A stretch of DNA of 64,000 nucleotides from Cherax quadricarinatus (GCF_038502225.1 NC_091355.1:9236544-9300543), one strand, 5' to 3'. Positions 50,915 to 62,280 are shown, counted from the stretch's first letter. Numbers and translations: made by a program. The notes: a model not told the origin generated them from the sequence alone.

Positions 50915-51103
50915 CAGTGGACCCCTGCCTTACGATATAATTTCATTCCAGAAGTATGTTCAGGTGCCGTTACCGAACGAATTTGTTCCCATAAGGAATA
51001 TTGTGAATTAGATTAGTCCGTTTCAGACCCCCAAAAATACACGTACAAAAGCACTTACATAATTGGTCGCATTGGAAGCTGATCGTAAGGTGGGGGTCCA
51101 CTG
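50915..51103. mobile_element. TA-flanked MITE, 189 bp
   Basis: The left end CAGTGGACCCCTGCCTTACG and right-end inverse CAGTGGACCCCCACCTTACG are flanked by TA on both sides (50913-50914 and 51104-51105). Confidence 0.85.
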
Positions 51104-51216
51104 TACTGTATAATATTCAACTATAATTAAGACTCCTAACCCAGAAAAAAAATATTTGGTTTCTTCATATGGTTTTATTCCACATTGTACTAAACATACT
51201 TGCCTTTCTATATATA

Positions 51217-52155
51217 CAGTGATACCTTGACTTGTGAGTTTAATTCGTTCTGTGACCGAGCTCGTAACTCAATTTGCTCGTATATCAAATCAATTTTCCT
51301 CATTGAAATGCCACTAATCCATTCCAGCCCCCCAAAAAACCACCCAATTTTTTTTGCTATGGGTTTTTAAATAAGAAAAATGTATTTATAAATATGATTT
51401 TTGCCAGGTCCCAGCAGTGTTTTAGAAATGCTGGAGTATATATGAAACTCTTTGAAGAAGTGTAAGATGAGTGTCACTCCACTGCTGACAGTGCAGCAGT
51501 GGAGTGACATTTGATGATCGTGCTTTGGCTTTATTTTTCACTGTTACACATAAACATGTTGGTCTATCTGTTTGTTTCTATGTTTATCTGTCTGCCTGTA
51601 TTTCTGTCTCTGTCTCAGAGAGCCACTCATGAACCAACAAGTATTACACATGATGCAGAATCATCACGTCTGATTCCTTAACAAGTAAAAATGTGTATTA
51701 CTTGCCAGTCATGCTTATTATGCCTTATATCTACAAGCATAGCATAGCATTTAGTCTGGATTTTTGGGGTTATCCTAAGTAATTTATACTATGTATAACT
51801 GTATTTATGTGTACCTGTGAGATAGACACAGATAGATACAGACAGAAGGAGAGATAGCCAAAGCAAATCAGCCAGCTGGCCACCCAACCAGCAGAACATG
51901 TATTACACATGTTCCAGAATTGTTTCTCTTTACTTATGGCATATGTTATAGAACATTCTGGCAGGATGACATTACCAGTGGTATGAAAACTGAAAGGATG
52001 TTACACATTGGTTATTATTGGTTATTATCGGTATCTCCTGCGAGTGGCAGCGTATCTGAAGCTTGCTCATAACTCAAAACAAAAAATTGACCGAGCGAAG
52101 GCTCGTAACTCTGAAAACTTGTAAGTCGAGGCACTCGTAAGTCAAGGTACCACTG
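51217..52155. mobile_element. TA-flanked non-autonomous element, 939 bp
   Basis: The left end CAGTGATACCTTGACTTG and right-end inverse CAGTGGTACCTTGACTTACG have TA on both sides. 'ccgagctcgtaactc' near the left pairs with inverse-related 'ccgagcgaaggctcgtaact' near the right. No transposase frame remains. Confidence 0.8.
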
Positions 52156-52749
52156 TATTTAGGTGCTATCCTGCTGTTGAGGTTGGATATTGAAATAATA
52201 CAGTGCAGCTCAAAATACACAATTCCATCTATACACCCTGGTTAATAAACTTCTTTGACACCATGCAGAAATGTATAGTTCAATAATAATGATGACCCAG
52301 AATAAAATCCTACACTACTGTATATGAAGTTCAGCAGCTGCATGACCCGCCGCTCACATGCTCTCTCCTGAAATAGAGATGTTATACTAAACTTAAGGTT
52401 TGAGAATAAAGAGAAAACAGTTTGTCATTCAGGACTAAAATTAAAATTCACTACACAGAACATTTTGATTATATTATAAAGTTTAGGTAATAGTCTACAA
52501 AGTATATTCATCAAGAATTGATATTTTTTTTTGAAATATTTATTGAAATATTCTTTCTCAATTTCATTCTACTGTCATAATAAGCTAAAGTGAGAGTAAC
52601 TATTATAGATGGCATAGTTAGAAACTTTGAATTATACTTTTTTTTTTTAACAAACCAGCCACTTATTTTAAGAAAAAGAGGATGAAAAAAAAATGCATAC
52701 ATACTAGGTATTATGAAGTGCCTAATGATAGTAATTTGCTAAGACTATA
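52156..52749. other. No gene or repeat recognised
   Basis: AT-rich unassigned sequence between two MITEs. Confidence 0.35.
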
Positions 52750-52952
52750 CAGTGGTACCCCAAGTTTCGGCTGCCTTCCAACTCGAACAATTATGTAAGT
52801 GTATTATTGTAAGTGCTTTTGTAAGTGTATTTTTGGGGGTCTGAAATGGACTACTCTAATTTACATTATTCCTTATGGGAACAACTTTATTTGGTAACGG
52901 CACTTGAACAGCCTTCTGGAATGAATTATGGCCGAAACTCAGGGTTCCACTG
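52750..52952. mobile_element. TA-flanked MITE, 203 bp
   Basis: The left end CAGTGGTACCCCAAGTTTCG and right-end inverse CAGTGGAACCCTGAGTTTCG are flanked by TA. It shares 'gtatttttgggggtctgaaa' with the middle of the MITE at 50915 in inverse orientation. Confidence 0.82.
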
Positions 52953-52966
52953 TATATATATATATA

Positions 52967-53009
52967 TATATTTTTAACATGTCAGCCGTTTCCCACCGAG
53001 GCAGGGTGA

Positions 53010-53066
<57 letters not shown>

Positions 53067-53310
53067 TCAACACTCACCATCATTCATACATAATCACTGT
53101 CTTTGGAGAGGCACTCAGATACGACAGTTTAGATTCACTCCAAACAAAATATTACCCTGCTCACACAGCTCATCAGATCCCAAAAACCATTTGACTCCAT
53201 TCACTCCTATCTAACATGCTCATGCACGCTTGCTGGAAGTCCAAGCCCCTTACCCACAAAATCTCCTTTACCCCCTCCCTCCAACCTTTCCTAAAACTAC
53301 ATATGGTGGA
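52967..53310 (-). mobile_element. RTE-like LINE 3' fragment
   Basis: Antisense of the 3' end ('cccaccgaggcagggtgacc') and 3' UTR, then the last ~35 codons (GWREGVKEILWVRGLDFQQA, CMSMLDRSEW). It contains a C tract followed directly by an A tract (53011-53062). Confidence 0.78.
53011..53062. repeat. Poly(C)-poly(A) homopolymer pair
   Basis: About 22 C followed after one G by about 28 A. Its length is likely uncertain in any assembly. A similar C-A pair is at 61572-61610. Confidence 0.8.
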
Positions 53311-53394
53311 TAAAAAGGTGTTAAATAGCCTTCCGAATGTGTATGTTTTTAGAGCGACTGTCATGTCAAGCTATTATTAAGTTGTAGTTACAGT

Positions 53395-54290
53395 AAAAGT
53401 ACAAGGTATATGGAGTACGGGGAGATGGTGTCAGCTGGTAAGAGAAGTGCAAGTGAATGAACTAAAGAAGGGATCAGTTAGTGGGTGGTATAAGCAATTA
53501 AGTAAGATGTTTAAGCTAGAAAGAATACAGGCAATGAGGTCAAGTGTAGTGCTAATGTGTGAGGTTTGAGGTTATAACAGCATGGGTGCGGGTGGGGAAA
53601 AAAATTATTCATGGCATGATGAAATGAAAAGAGTGGTAGGGGAGAAAATATTAGCATATGAGTGGTTTATTAAAATGTAAGCATGACAAACAAAAGGCAG
53701 AGCATATGGAGATAAAAAAAATAACGTTAAACAAGTGGTGCATGCAAGTGGACAGCAAATGAGAAAATGGGTAAGTCTCTTGTCAGGAAATTTTGCTGAA
53801 AATAAGGAACAGTGTTGGAGAGATTAGTAAGTTGGGAAAACCTGATTAGCAAATGGAATTATCAGTTAAGAACCAAAAAATGGAAGATGCTTGATGAGGT
53901 AGAGATGCTAGAAATGAGGGAAATAGTTTGAGGTCTTAAATGGGGATGATGAAAGGGAGACAGTAGATTTCTTCACTAGGCAGGGAGAAATAAGATCTGA
54001 TAGAAATAAGGAACAGCTACAGCCCACCCCAAAACTGTGGGGACACAGTTTTGGGGTGGCTAGTGTATTTGTTTAGTAAATGCACGAGAGAGAGCATAAA
54101 TAACACCTCTTATGAAAAAAAAAAAAAAAAAAAAAAGAAGGGGGTGTAAGAATTATAGGGAAATAAACCTGATGAGTATACTGGGTAAAATAAATAGTAG
54201 AATTATTATTGCAAGAATTATGGATAAAACAGAAAATAGGCATGTAGAGGAACAAGGAAGGTTTAGAAAGGGGTAAGAGATGTGTAGATC
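53395..54290 (+). mobile_element. RTE-like LINE, decayed internal region
   Basis: The sense order corresponds to sequence upstream of RT, ending with a readable REINLMSILGKINSRIIIAR and EEQGRFRKG, the start of the RT core. There are multiple stops and an A tract near 54115-54135. A 16-bp perfect hairpin lies at 54024-54059. Confidence 0.55.
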
Positions 54291-54295
54291 ATGTT

Positions 54296-54815
54296 TACCT
54301 GGAGAGGGTTTTGGGGGTCAATGCCCCCGTGGCTCGATCTGAGACGAGGCCTCATGGTGGACTAGAGTCTGATCAACCAGGCTGTTACTGCTGGTTACAC
54401 ACAAACTGACATATGAACCACAGCCCGGTTATTCAGGTACTGACTTTAGGTGCCTGTCCAGTGCCTTCTCGAAGACAATAAGGGATCAATTGGTAATCCC
54501 CTTTATGTATGCTAGGAGGCAGTTGAACAGTCTTGGGCCCCAGACACTTATTGTGTTGTCTCTCAATATACTCATGGCACTCCTGCTTTTCATTAGGGGA
54601 ATGCTGCATCTCATGCTGAGTCTTTTGCTTTCATAGGGAGTGATTTTCGTGTACACGTTTGGCACCAATCCCTCCAGGACCTTCCATGTGTATATTATCA
54701 TGTATCTCTCTCGCTTGCATTCCAGGGAATACAGGTCAAGGACCTTCAACCGTTCCCAGTAATTTAGGTGCCTTATCGTACTTATGTGTGCGTGAAAGTT
54801 CTTTGTGTCTCCACT
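54296..54815 (-). pseudogene. CR1-A LINE, 3' end copy, moderately diverged
   Basis: Antisense of the 3' tail and the last ~170 codons of ORF2. A frame at 54486-54749 still reads LYSLECKRERYMIIYTWKVL. It is older than the 11157 and 20172 copies. Confidence 0.85.
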
Positions 54816-55330
54816 GAAGTATTTATAGGGACAATATCTAGATAAGGTTAAGGAGTTCTACAATTTCAGATACAGTGGAACCTTGGTTTTCCTATGCCCC
54901 AGTTTTCATAGGATTCGGTTTTCGACGACTTTTCTCGTCAAAATTTTGTCCCAGTTTTCATACATCTGCTTGGTTGTTGTAGAGTTGAAAATGGTCTGTA
55001 CCAAACGCGTCTGCGTGACTCGGCCACTCAAGCGCCCACACAAAGCGTTCCATATATTTGTGACTCAGTCTGCCTTCGTTTCTCATTGAGTGAGCACAAC
55101 CCTGAGCATTCATCTAAAACATTTCATAATAATCCATTGTTTTTTGTGCTTGTTTGTGTATGACTGCTAAATAAGCCACCATGAGGCCAAGGAAAGTTCC
55201 AAGTGCCCTTTGATAAAGAAGGCGAGAAACACGATAGAATTCAAGAAAGAACTCATAGTAAAGTACGCAAGTGGCGTACGCATGGCCAATCTCACCAGGA
55301 TGTACGGGAAGTACATCTGGCCGAGATGTA

Positions 55331-56460
55331 CAGTGGACCCTTGTTTTTCATAATTAATCCGTTCTAGAGAGTGTGACTAATGGCAAAATTGATGATTTGC
55401 GAAACCATTTTCCCCACAAGAAAAATGTAAATCCAATTAATCTGTTTCAGATCAAAAGTATTAACAAAAGAAATATTTCTTTTTACATGAAATATAGATT
55501 TACATACACAGAAAACAATGAGACATGAAGAATAAAACAATAATTATATCACTCTTACCTTTATTGAAGACTCTTGTTGGTGTATGAATGTGTCATTACA
55601 TATGTTAGGAACTGTGGCGGCAGCAGGGGTGTGTGTTTGGAAGCAAGACAAGATAGTCCTTCAATAAGACACTAATATCAACTCTACAGCTTATTTATCT
55701 ATCACAATTCATCTAATATGACATAATAAACAATATTAATAACAGAAACATGACATATTCTAGAATGAATAAAAAATGTCATTACGTATGTCACGAGTGG
55801 TGTTGTATTTTGTTACTGGGTGTATAAGGGCTACTGAGAGCATAAGCTGTACATAATGGTGGTGGAGGGCAGCGGTGTTGTCAGCAGCCCTATATAACTC
55901 CAACAACATTGGAGGAGTTAGGTTCGTGCTGTCCTTTTTCTATCGATTAATCGCTTAACATACTTGCTACACTGTTAATGCTACACTTTATCGCTGGCTG
56001 GCACTATAGTCTTTATCGACTCGTGCTGCTTTAGTGTCGTACATATTGTAGAATTACTGAATAAGGTACATTCTCCTCTCTCTCTTCCTCCTCCACTTAT
56101 GTACTTTGCTGCAAGTTCTTTCTTGAATTTTATTGTGTTTCTCACCTTCTTTACCAAAGGCCTAGCACTAGGAGCTTTCTTTTCGGCCATGGTGGTTTAT
56201 TTAGCAGTTGCAAGCACTAAAACGAATGGAATATTACGAAATGTATCATATGAACGCGTGGGATTGTCCTCACTTGCTGATAAACAGTGGCACACTGGCT
56301 GTGAACGGAGTGTGGGGCCGTGTGGGGCAGTGTGTATGCATCTGGGATGAATGACTTATTTGCGAATCAAATGATTCCTGAGTCAATATTTTGACGAAGA
56401 AAACGTTACGATTTTTTAAAATTATGATTTCCGATGCTTATGAAAAACGAGGGTCCACTG
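55331..56460 (-). mobile_element. Fourth Tigger-type element, internally deleted, 1130 bp
   Basis: The ends are CAGTGGACCCTTGTTTTTC and the inverse of CAGTGGACCCTCGTTTTTC, with TA on both sides (55329-55330 and 56461-56462). On the - strand a 69-codon frame at 55981-56190 starts MAEKKAPSARPLVKKVRNTI, the transposase N-terminus, then is lost. Confidence 0.82.
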
Positions 56461-56609
56461 TACTTCCCCTATCCGGGGCAGTAACCCTGGATAGGGCCTT
56501 GATACCTGAAGTCCTTATGGAAGGGGACTCCCCTTCTAAACAATTACCTCTCCTCCTCCCTCTCCCCTCCTCACCATCTTCCATATGCCAACAAACCTTC
56601 AGTAAAGGT

Positions 56610-56965
56610 GTGATGAATGGTTTGAAAAACCGACAAGTTGAAGATTGAGACACTTATGCAGCATATGGGAATCTTTATTCAGGAAACGTTTCGCCACACA
56701 GTGGCTTCATCAGTCCAATACAAAGAGGAAGGTGTAAGGAGAGGAGGAGTCTGAGGTATTCAGTCCCTCAGCCTGGGGTCGATGTCTTCACTCCATCAAT
56801 CTTGTAGAATTGATGGACTGAACACATCGACTCCAGGCTGAGGGACTGATTACCTCATACTCCTCCTCTCCTTACGCCTTCCTCTTTGTATTGGACTGAT
56901 GAAGCCACTGTGTGGCGAAATGTTTCCTGAATAAAGATTCCCATATGCTGCATAAGTGTCTCAAT
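56610..56965. mobile_element. Palindromic hammerhead-like element, copy 3
   Basis: A 356-bp inverted repeat is flanked by a perfect 13-bp repeat, cttcagtaaaggt (56597-56609 and 56966-56978). It has the same organisation as copies 1 and 2 (left extension with GGTTT/AAACC hairpin then CCGACA; arms with CTGATGA, A, GCCAC-TGT-GTGGC, GAAA(C/T)G, AATAAAGATTCC). It differs in many positions, so it is a distinct subfamily. It is inserted in the 3' part of the third Tigger. Confidence 0.88.
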
Positions 56966-57367
56966 CTTCAGTAAAGGTAAAAGTGATGTTAAATGTTCAT
57001 TTATCCATTTCATTAGTCATTTATATTTATTCCTCATTGTTTTCTGTATGTAAAACTATAATTATTCTCTATAAAATGTTTTTTTTTTCATACTTTTTGG
57101 GTGTCTGGAACGGATTAATTGGAGTTACATTATTTTTTTATGGGAAATATTGCTTCAGTTTTCATATGATTTGGTTTTTGTCACTTTTTAGAATGGATTA
57201 ATCACAAAAGCCGAGGTTCCACTGTGTGTTTATACTGACAGATTGTGGAAATCAGACATGCACAATCAAGACATTTCTTGGAGATATTTTATTACTGGTG
57301 TCTTCATCAGTCCTAATACAGAGACATAGTGCAACCCAGAAAGACAGGTTAAAGGTATTCCACAAAC

Positions 57368-57545
57368 CTGCTCTTGCCATGGCAACTCTGCTAGTTTGTG
57401 GTCATCAAGGAATGCTTCATACTCCTCCTGATCAATGACACTTTTACATACTTCTCTTGCATTAGATACAGACAGGACTAACATGTGATGAACAGGGACA
57501 CTAGCCTTGTGTAACTTCATTAGGCCATCTGAAGCAGAAGTCAGA
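57368..57545 (-). CDS. Candidate coding exon of an unrecognised gene
   Basis: A 178-base segment has a good acceptor (atttcttgcag) and donor (CAG|gtttgt) on the - strand, open for 59 codons: SDGLMKLHKASVPVHHMLVL, then SVSNAREVCKSVIDQEEYEA and FLDDHKLAELPWQEQ. The composition is ordinary soluble protein, unlike the transposon frames around it. I do not recognise the family. It enters with one base before the first full codon, compatible with the candidate exon at 60989-61072. It could also be a fragment of a host gene carried by a repeat or a pseudogene. Confidence 0.45.
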
Positions 57546-57839
57546 CTGCAAGAAATTCATTATATTGTACTTTATTTTGAAATTAAATTATGTGAAGGAT
57601 AATCAGATAATTGAATCTTGTAATATACCTTCAAATATTATATACTATACTGTACTGTAATGTCACAGAGTGGGTTGGAACACTTCCTATATTTGTTTCA
57701 AGTCCACCCTTTCTTTTTCACAACTCTCTAGTACCTTCTATTAATACATCTCTTGCTGCTAGGTCTTTTAGTCCATTTTTGAATAAACCTTTTGATACCA
57801 TCTTCATATTCACAAAACCAATTGTATTGTTTATCTATA

Positions 57840-58145
57840 CACCTACCATCCGACTTACGACCTGCTCGACATACGACCATTCGACTTATGGACGTGTTGT
57901 CTATGCCAAATTTCTGGGAAATAAACAACTGTCTGTGTTGTACATAGTGTTTATCGTAAACCTTTCAGTATAAAATACAGTACTAACAGCATAAAAAGTA
58001 AAGTAAAAAATGAAATACCAAAATAAAAAAATAAAATAAACTCGTTTAAAAAATGTGATGTTGATATTCAGTAGTAAGGTTTGACTTACGTCCATTTCGA
58101 CTGGTTTGTCGGAACCGAACTCGGTCGTAAGTCGGATGGTACCTG
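57840..58145. mobile_element. TA-flanked MITE, 306 bp
   Basis: The left end (C)ACCTACCATCCGACTTACG and right-end inverse CAGGTACCATCCGACTTACG are flanked by TA. A 'catacgaccattcgactta' internal repeat is present. Non-coding. Confidence 0.75.
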
Positions 58146-58185
58146 TATTTGTCTTTTAACATATCATATTTCAATTTGTTTCTTT

Positions 58186-60682
58186 TTATGTGGGGCTGGG
58201 AGGCAGTTGAACAGTCTGGGCTGACCTTGTGGTCTCTTAACGTGCTATTGACCCCCCTCCCTTTTCATTGGGGATGGTGAAATGTCTCCCAAAATTTTTT
58301 TGTTTTCCGTAGTAGGTGATTTTTTTTGCAAGTTCGGTACTAGCCCCTCTAGGTTTTTTCCAGGTTATATAACCCTGTTTCTCCCCCTCGTTCCAGGAAT
58401 ACGGGTTTTAGGAAACCCCTCAAGCGCCCCCAAAAATTTTTGGGGGTGTTTTTATCCCCTTATCGCCCCAAAAATTTCTGAAATTTTCTGGGTCCCAATT
58501 TCCCTGCCTTGAAAGGTGCTGTTAGTGTGAAACAATATTCCAGCCTGGGTGAACAAGTGATGAAGAGTTCATCAGGGGCCGGCCCCCCCTAGTTTTGGGG
58601 AAAAATTTAAATTATCCATCCTGTCTTTTTTCCTAGCAGATCACGTTGGTACAATGTTAGGGTTCCTTAAAGGTGAGATCCTCCGACGATCACCCCCGGG
58701 GTCTTTGACGTTGGTGTTTCCTCTATTTTGGGCCAAAATTTTTTTTTGTACTCTGATGAAGATTTTTTTTAATTTTTCCCCCATATCTGATAACAAAATT
58801 TCTCATCGTTGAACTTCATATTTTTTCTGCAACTAAAAGGTTTTGGGTTGATGTCTGCCTGGGTTTTGGGAGTTTTGCAATGGAAGCCCTTTGTCATCGG
58901 GTTCGGTGTCATCTGAAAAGGGAAAGGAACCCAGTGTAGCGGGCACCCCCTTGTTCTTTTGGGATATGGGATGAGGAACAAAGAGGGGAAAGGAAAGTCT
59001 GTCCCTTGGGAACAGGCTTTTCACTGTTTTGCCTGGGACCTCTCTGTGTTCTGTTAGTGAAAATTATAGATCCACCAAAGGTTTTTCCTTTTATTCCTTT
59101 GACGCTTTTTTGTCGCTATTCGCCATGGTCACCCTTTCGAAGGCTTTTGCAAAGTCTGTATATTTTAAATCTCTTTCCCTTTTTGTCTTCTAGTGCTTTT
59201 TAGGCCCTTTTGGGGTAGGGGGTTCAATAGTTGAGACAGACAGGGGGGCCTGTTCCAAAACCCCATTTTCCCCTGGGTTGGTAACTGATGGCAGATGCGG
59301 GGTGATCTTGCTTCGGGCCCCCTTTCAAGTTTTTTATGATTTTGGGATGTTAGTGCTATTGGTTTTAGTTTTTTTGCTGTTGTTTTCCCCCCTTTTGGGT
59401 GGGGCTATGTCTGTTTTTTAGTAACTGTGGGAGCACCCCCGTTCCATCCCCCCTCTCATAGGAGGGAAAGGCTCGTGATGGGGGCTTCTTGCAGTTTTGA
59501 CCAGAGTTCCATAAAGTCTGGCCCTGGGGGGAGTGCATGGGCATGTCTTTTGCCTGTTGGAAGTCTTTGGGGTCAGGAAAACCCTCGGTTAGGCTTGTGT
59601 TAATAAAAGGTGGCTCTCTAAAAATTCATTTTGATCTTGACTCCCCAGTCGGGTTTGGGGTTGCTAAAAACTGGGTCATGTGGAACTTGAGAAGCTCCCC
59701 CATTTCCTTGCTGTCATCTTTTTAAAGGACCCATCTTGTTTAAGTGGGGGCCCCCAATTTGGGGGGCCCGTTGTTCTCGATTTTGTTTTGGGATGGGAAG
59801 AAATACGGATTTCTTTTGATTTCTTTTATAGCAGGTTTTTCCCCGCGATTCGGGCTCTGGGTTTTTTTAAGCAAGTTCGATGCTTGCTATTTCTCGGGCC
59901 AGTGTCCCCTTTGTTTCAGATATTTGACCTCTTTTCCCGCTCTGTTATTCTTTTCCGTCGCCTGAAAAGGGGCCTTCTCTTTCTTTTTTACATCTACTCC
60001 CCCTTTTTTCTTAGAGGGAATGGGCCTTGTGCAACATTCGAGTGCCACCAATTTAATCTATTCTAGGCTTAATTTGGGGGTTGTGTTGTTATATATCCCC
60101 CCACCCTTTTCGGTTAGGTTTGGGTTTTTCCGGTCCCACTTTATGTTTTTTTTTGAAGTTGTTTTGGTAAAATGCTCCTCCCCCCTAATCTCATTTTTGG
60201 GGGGCCCCGGGCCTCGGCGCATACATGACTGAACCTAAATTATGTTGTGATCTGAGTATATTGTTTTTTATGGTGATTTCCCCTTTTCAGATCATCATTG
60301 TTAGTGAAGATGAGGGCTAGTGTATTCTCCGTCTGTAGGCTCTATTTTGCTTGGTTTTTAAAAAAGAATTTTTTTGCAAAAGATTTAAAAGCTGCGTGAG
60401 TTTATTTTTATCAGAAAACTCCTCCCGGGTTTTTTGCAACAATTTTCTATATTCCTCCATTTTGGGTTCCTTGGGTTGAAATCCCCCCGGGCAAGATGTT
60501 GGGGGCAGGGGGCTGGAAGGTTTTTAGACAGTGGTCAATTTTTAACAGCTGTTCCTGGAATTTTCTGGAGATGTTGCATCCAGGCTTGTAGACTATCCCC
60601 AAATTTTTTTTGGGTTTTTTGTTTTGCTAAAACTTCCCCTACATCATTGAGGGGGTTTTCGTTTCTGTGCAAACAAGTGACT
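58186..60682 (-). pseudogene. CR1-A LINE copy with aberrant, homopolymer-rich sequence
   Basis: Collinear with 11385-13975 (RT C-terminus back to endonuclease), with perfect blocks such as 'gaaaggtgctgttagtgtg' and 'ttagtgaagatgaggg'. They alternate with runs where the sequence collapses into C, G or T homopolymers. The pattern affects only this copy and stops at its borders. It looks more like a consensus or base-calling problem than evolutionary decay. The 3' tail is absent. Confidence 0.8.
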
Positions 60683-60988
60683 GCATAATCCAAAGAAAGA
60701 AAGGCACTCACCATTATTTGTTCCATAGCTGTCTTAAGTGATCAAAAGATGCATTCTCCAGTTCTGCACAAAATCCAAAAATTATAAGCTTAATAACCCT
60801 GTTAGTATTTGAGAAAGATGCACCCACACAGTCTAAATCCAAAAACATTTAATCCATTGCATAGACAGTAAAACATATGACTGTCTGAACTATGGTATCC
60901 ATCTCCAAAAATATTCAGTCGTAGATGAGGTTCTGTTTACTATATACAAAAAAAAAAAAAACGAATTGGCCTACTATATAATGCTTAC

Positions 60989-61072
60989 CCATGAAAGTCA
61001 TCCATGCAAATAAGAATGAAACAAAAGTGGACATCTGGCAGAATGCTTTCTGGTGGATTTTCCTCACAGATT
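60989..61072 (-). CDS. Candidate coding exon, weaker
   Basis: An 84-base segment on the - strand lies between acceptor 'acatattttcag' and donor ATGG|gtaagc. One frame reads ICEENPPESILPDVHFCFIL then ICMDDFHG and joins in phase to the exon at 57368-57545. Another frame is also open, and a short AG/GT-bounded segment at 60712-60763 would fit that alternative. Without homology the choice is unsafe. Confidence 0.3.
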
Positions 61073-61614
61073 CTGAAAATATGTCAAAATTTTTGCCTCC
61101 ATATCAAAAGGTGTATACATATATAATTAATTACAATTAAAATTTACTGGTAATCACTTGCCATTCTCAAAATAATGCATGCAAGAGGTGCCCTAAGTAT
61201 GGAAATTACTATATAGGTAATAAAACCCATATCTAGATGATGATAATCATAATAAGTGATATTCTGAAATCATATTATTTTGGCGAATAAGAAATTGAAG
61301 TGTTTAGCTCAAGATACAAGCTAGCTGGCCCAAAGCAGATAATAATACAATGTACTGTATATAATTTTCAAACTCAAGGTGAAGAATTATTGCCCAGGAA
61401 GTAATGATTTTTTCTTCAAACCAAAATTATGCTATTTTCATATGCTAGAAAACAATAAAATATAAAAAGAAAAGCAACATTTGTGGTAGGTGATTGGGCA
61501 ATCCTATATTACACCTGCTCTATATGCTGCACCACTTTTGCATTTCTTTTTGAAAAGAAACTGAGATAGAACCCCCCCCCCCAAAAAAAAAAAAAAAAAA
61601 AAAAAAAAAATTAG
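61073..61614. other. No gene recognised
   Basis: AT-rich sequence ending in a C tract followed by an A tract (61572-61610). Confidence 0.35.
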
Positions 61615-61850
61615 CTGTCTTGCCAGAAATATGCAGACATCATAATTCAGATGACCCTCCACACTGCAACATCCCCATCCCTCTTTCAGAGTGCAGGCAC
61701 TGTATTTGCTGTAACAGCTCCAGGATTCAACCCCAGCTAACAGGTTTCCCTGAATTCCTTAGTAAATGTTACTTTGCTCACTCCAACATCATGTTAAGCC
61801 ATGAAAATCACTGATCTCCATTCACTCTAATGCACTCACAGTCCATCTCC
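61615..61850 (-). mobile_element. RTE-like LINE, decayed 3' UTR
   Basis: 'gtgcaggcactgtatttgc', 'ggtttccctgaattcctta' and 'ccattcactctaa' follow the order of the RTE 3' UTR at 34990-35160. Confidence 0.6.
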
Positions 61851-61919
61851 ACTCGCTGACCAAGATAGGAACAGGAGACATGGTCTGTTAATACCTGGGT
61901 AGCATTATTATTATTATTA

Positions 61920-62076
61920 CAGCCTCTCCTCACTTAACAACGTACTCGTTTACTGATGACTCGGACTTACGATGGGCTCTCTGACCAGTATTCATACCTA
62001 AATAATGTACATGTATATTAGAGCTGATTTCCTCTATTATGTTTTAGCAATGAATTCGTTAAGTGAGGAGAGGCTG
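61920..62076. mobile_element. TA-flanked MITE, 157 bp
   Basis: The left end CAGCCTCTCCTCACTTAAC and right-end inverse CAGCCTCTCCTCACTTAACG are flanked by TA on both sides. Confidence 0.85.
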
Positions 62077-62097
62077 TATTTTTATTATTATTATTAT

Positions 62098-62165
62098 TTC
62101 AACAAACTGGCCGCATCCCACCGAAGCAGGGTGGTCCAAAAAGATAAACAAAAGTTTCTCTTTTT
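62098..62165 (-). mobile_element. RTE-like LINE 3' tail
   Basis: 'ttcaacaaactggccgc' then 'cccaccgaagcagggtgg' is the antisense terminal block. It follows an ATT-rich stretch. Confidence 0.6.
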
Positions 62166-62167
62166 AA

Positions 62168-62280
62168 TATAACATATAAATAAGATAAATACACCCCACA
62201 GTAGAATAAATAAACATAAATGTGAGCTGTGGTAGCAGACGACTTCCACAAGTTTAGTATAACATATAAATAAGATAAAT
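62168..62280. repeat. Spaced 23-bp direct repeat
   Basis: 'tataacatataaataagata' plus three more identical bases occurs at 62168-62190 and 62258-62280. Confidence 0.85.

Larger units (their letters stand above)
54873..57224 (+). mobile_element. Third Tigger-type element, invaded twice
   Basis: The left end CAGTGGAACCTTGGTTTTC has TA before it; the right-end inverse is CAGTGGAACCTCGGCTTTTG. The left part holds a decayed transposase start (ARNTIEFKKELIVKYA on allowing a frameshift). The right part from 56463 encodes the C-terminal tail (EVLMEGDSPSKQ). Another Tigger derivative (55331-56460) and palindromic element 3 (56610-56965) are nested inside. Confidence 0.78.

Noticed and set aside
60712..60763. 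A 52-base AG/GT-bounded segment on the - strand as a third exon
   Set aside because: In the frame linking the two better candidates it contains a stop, and in the other frame it ends in a stop just before the donor.
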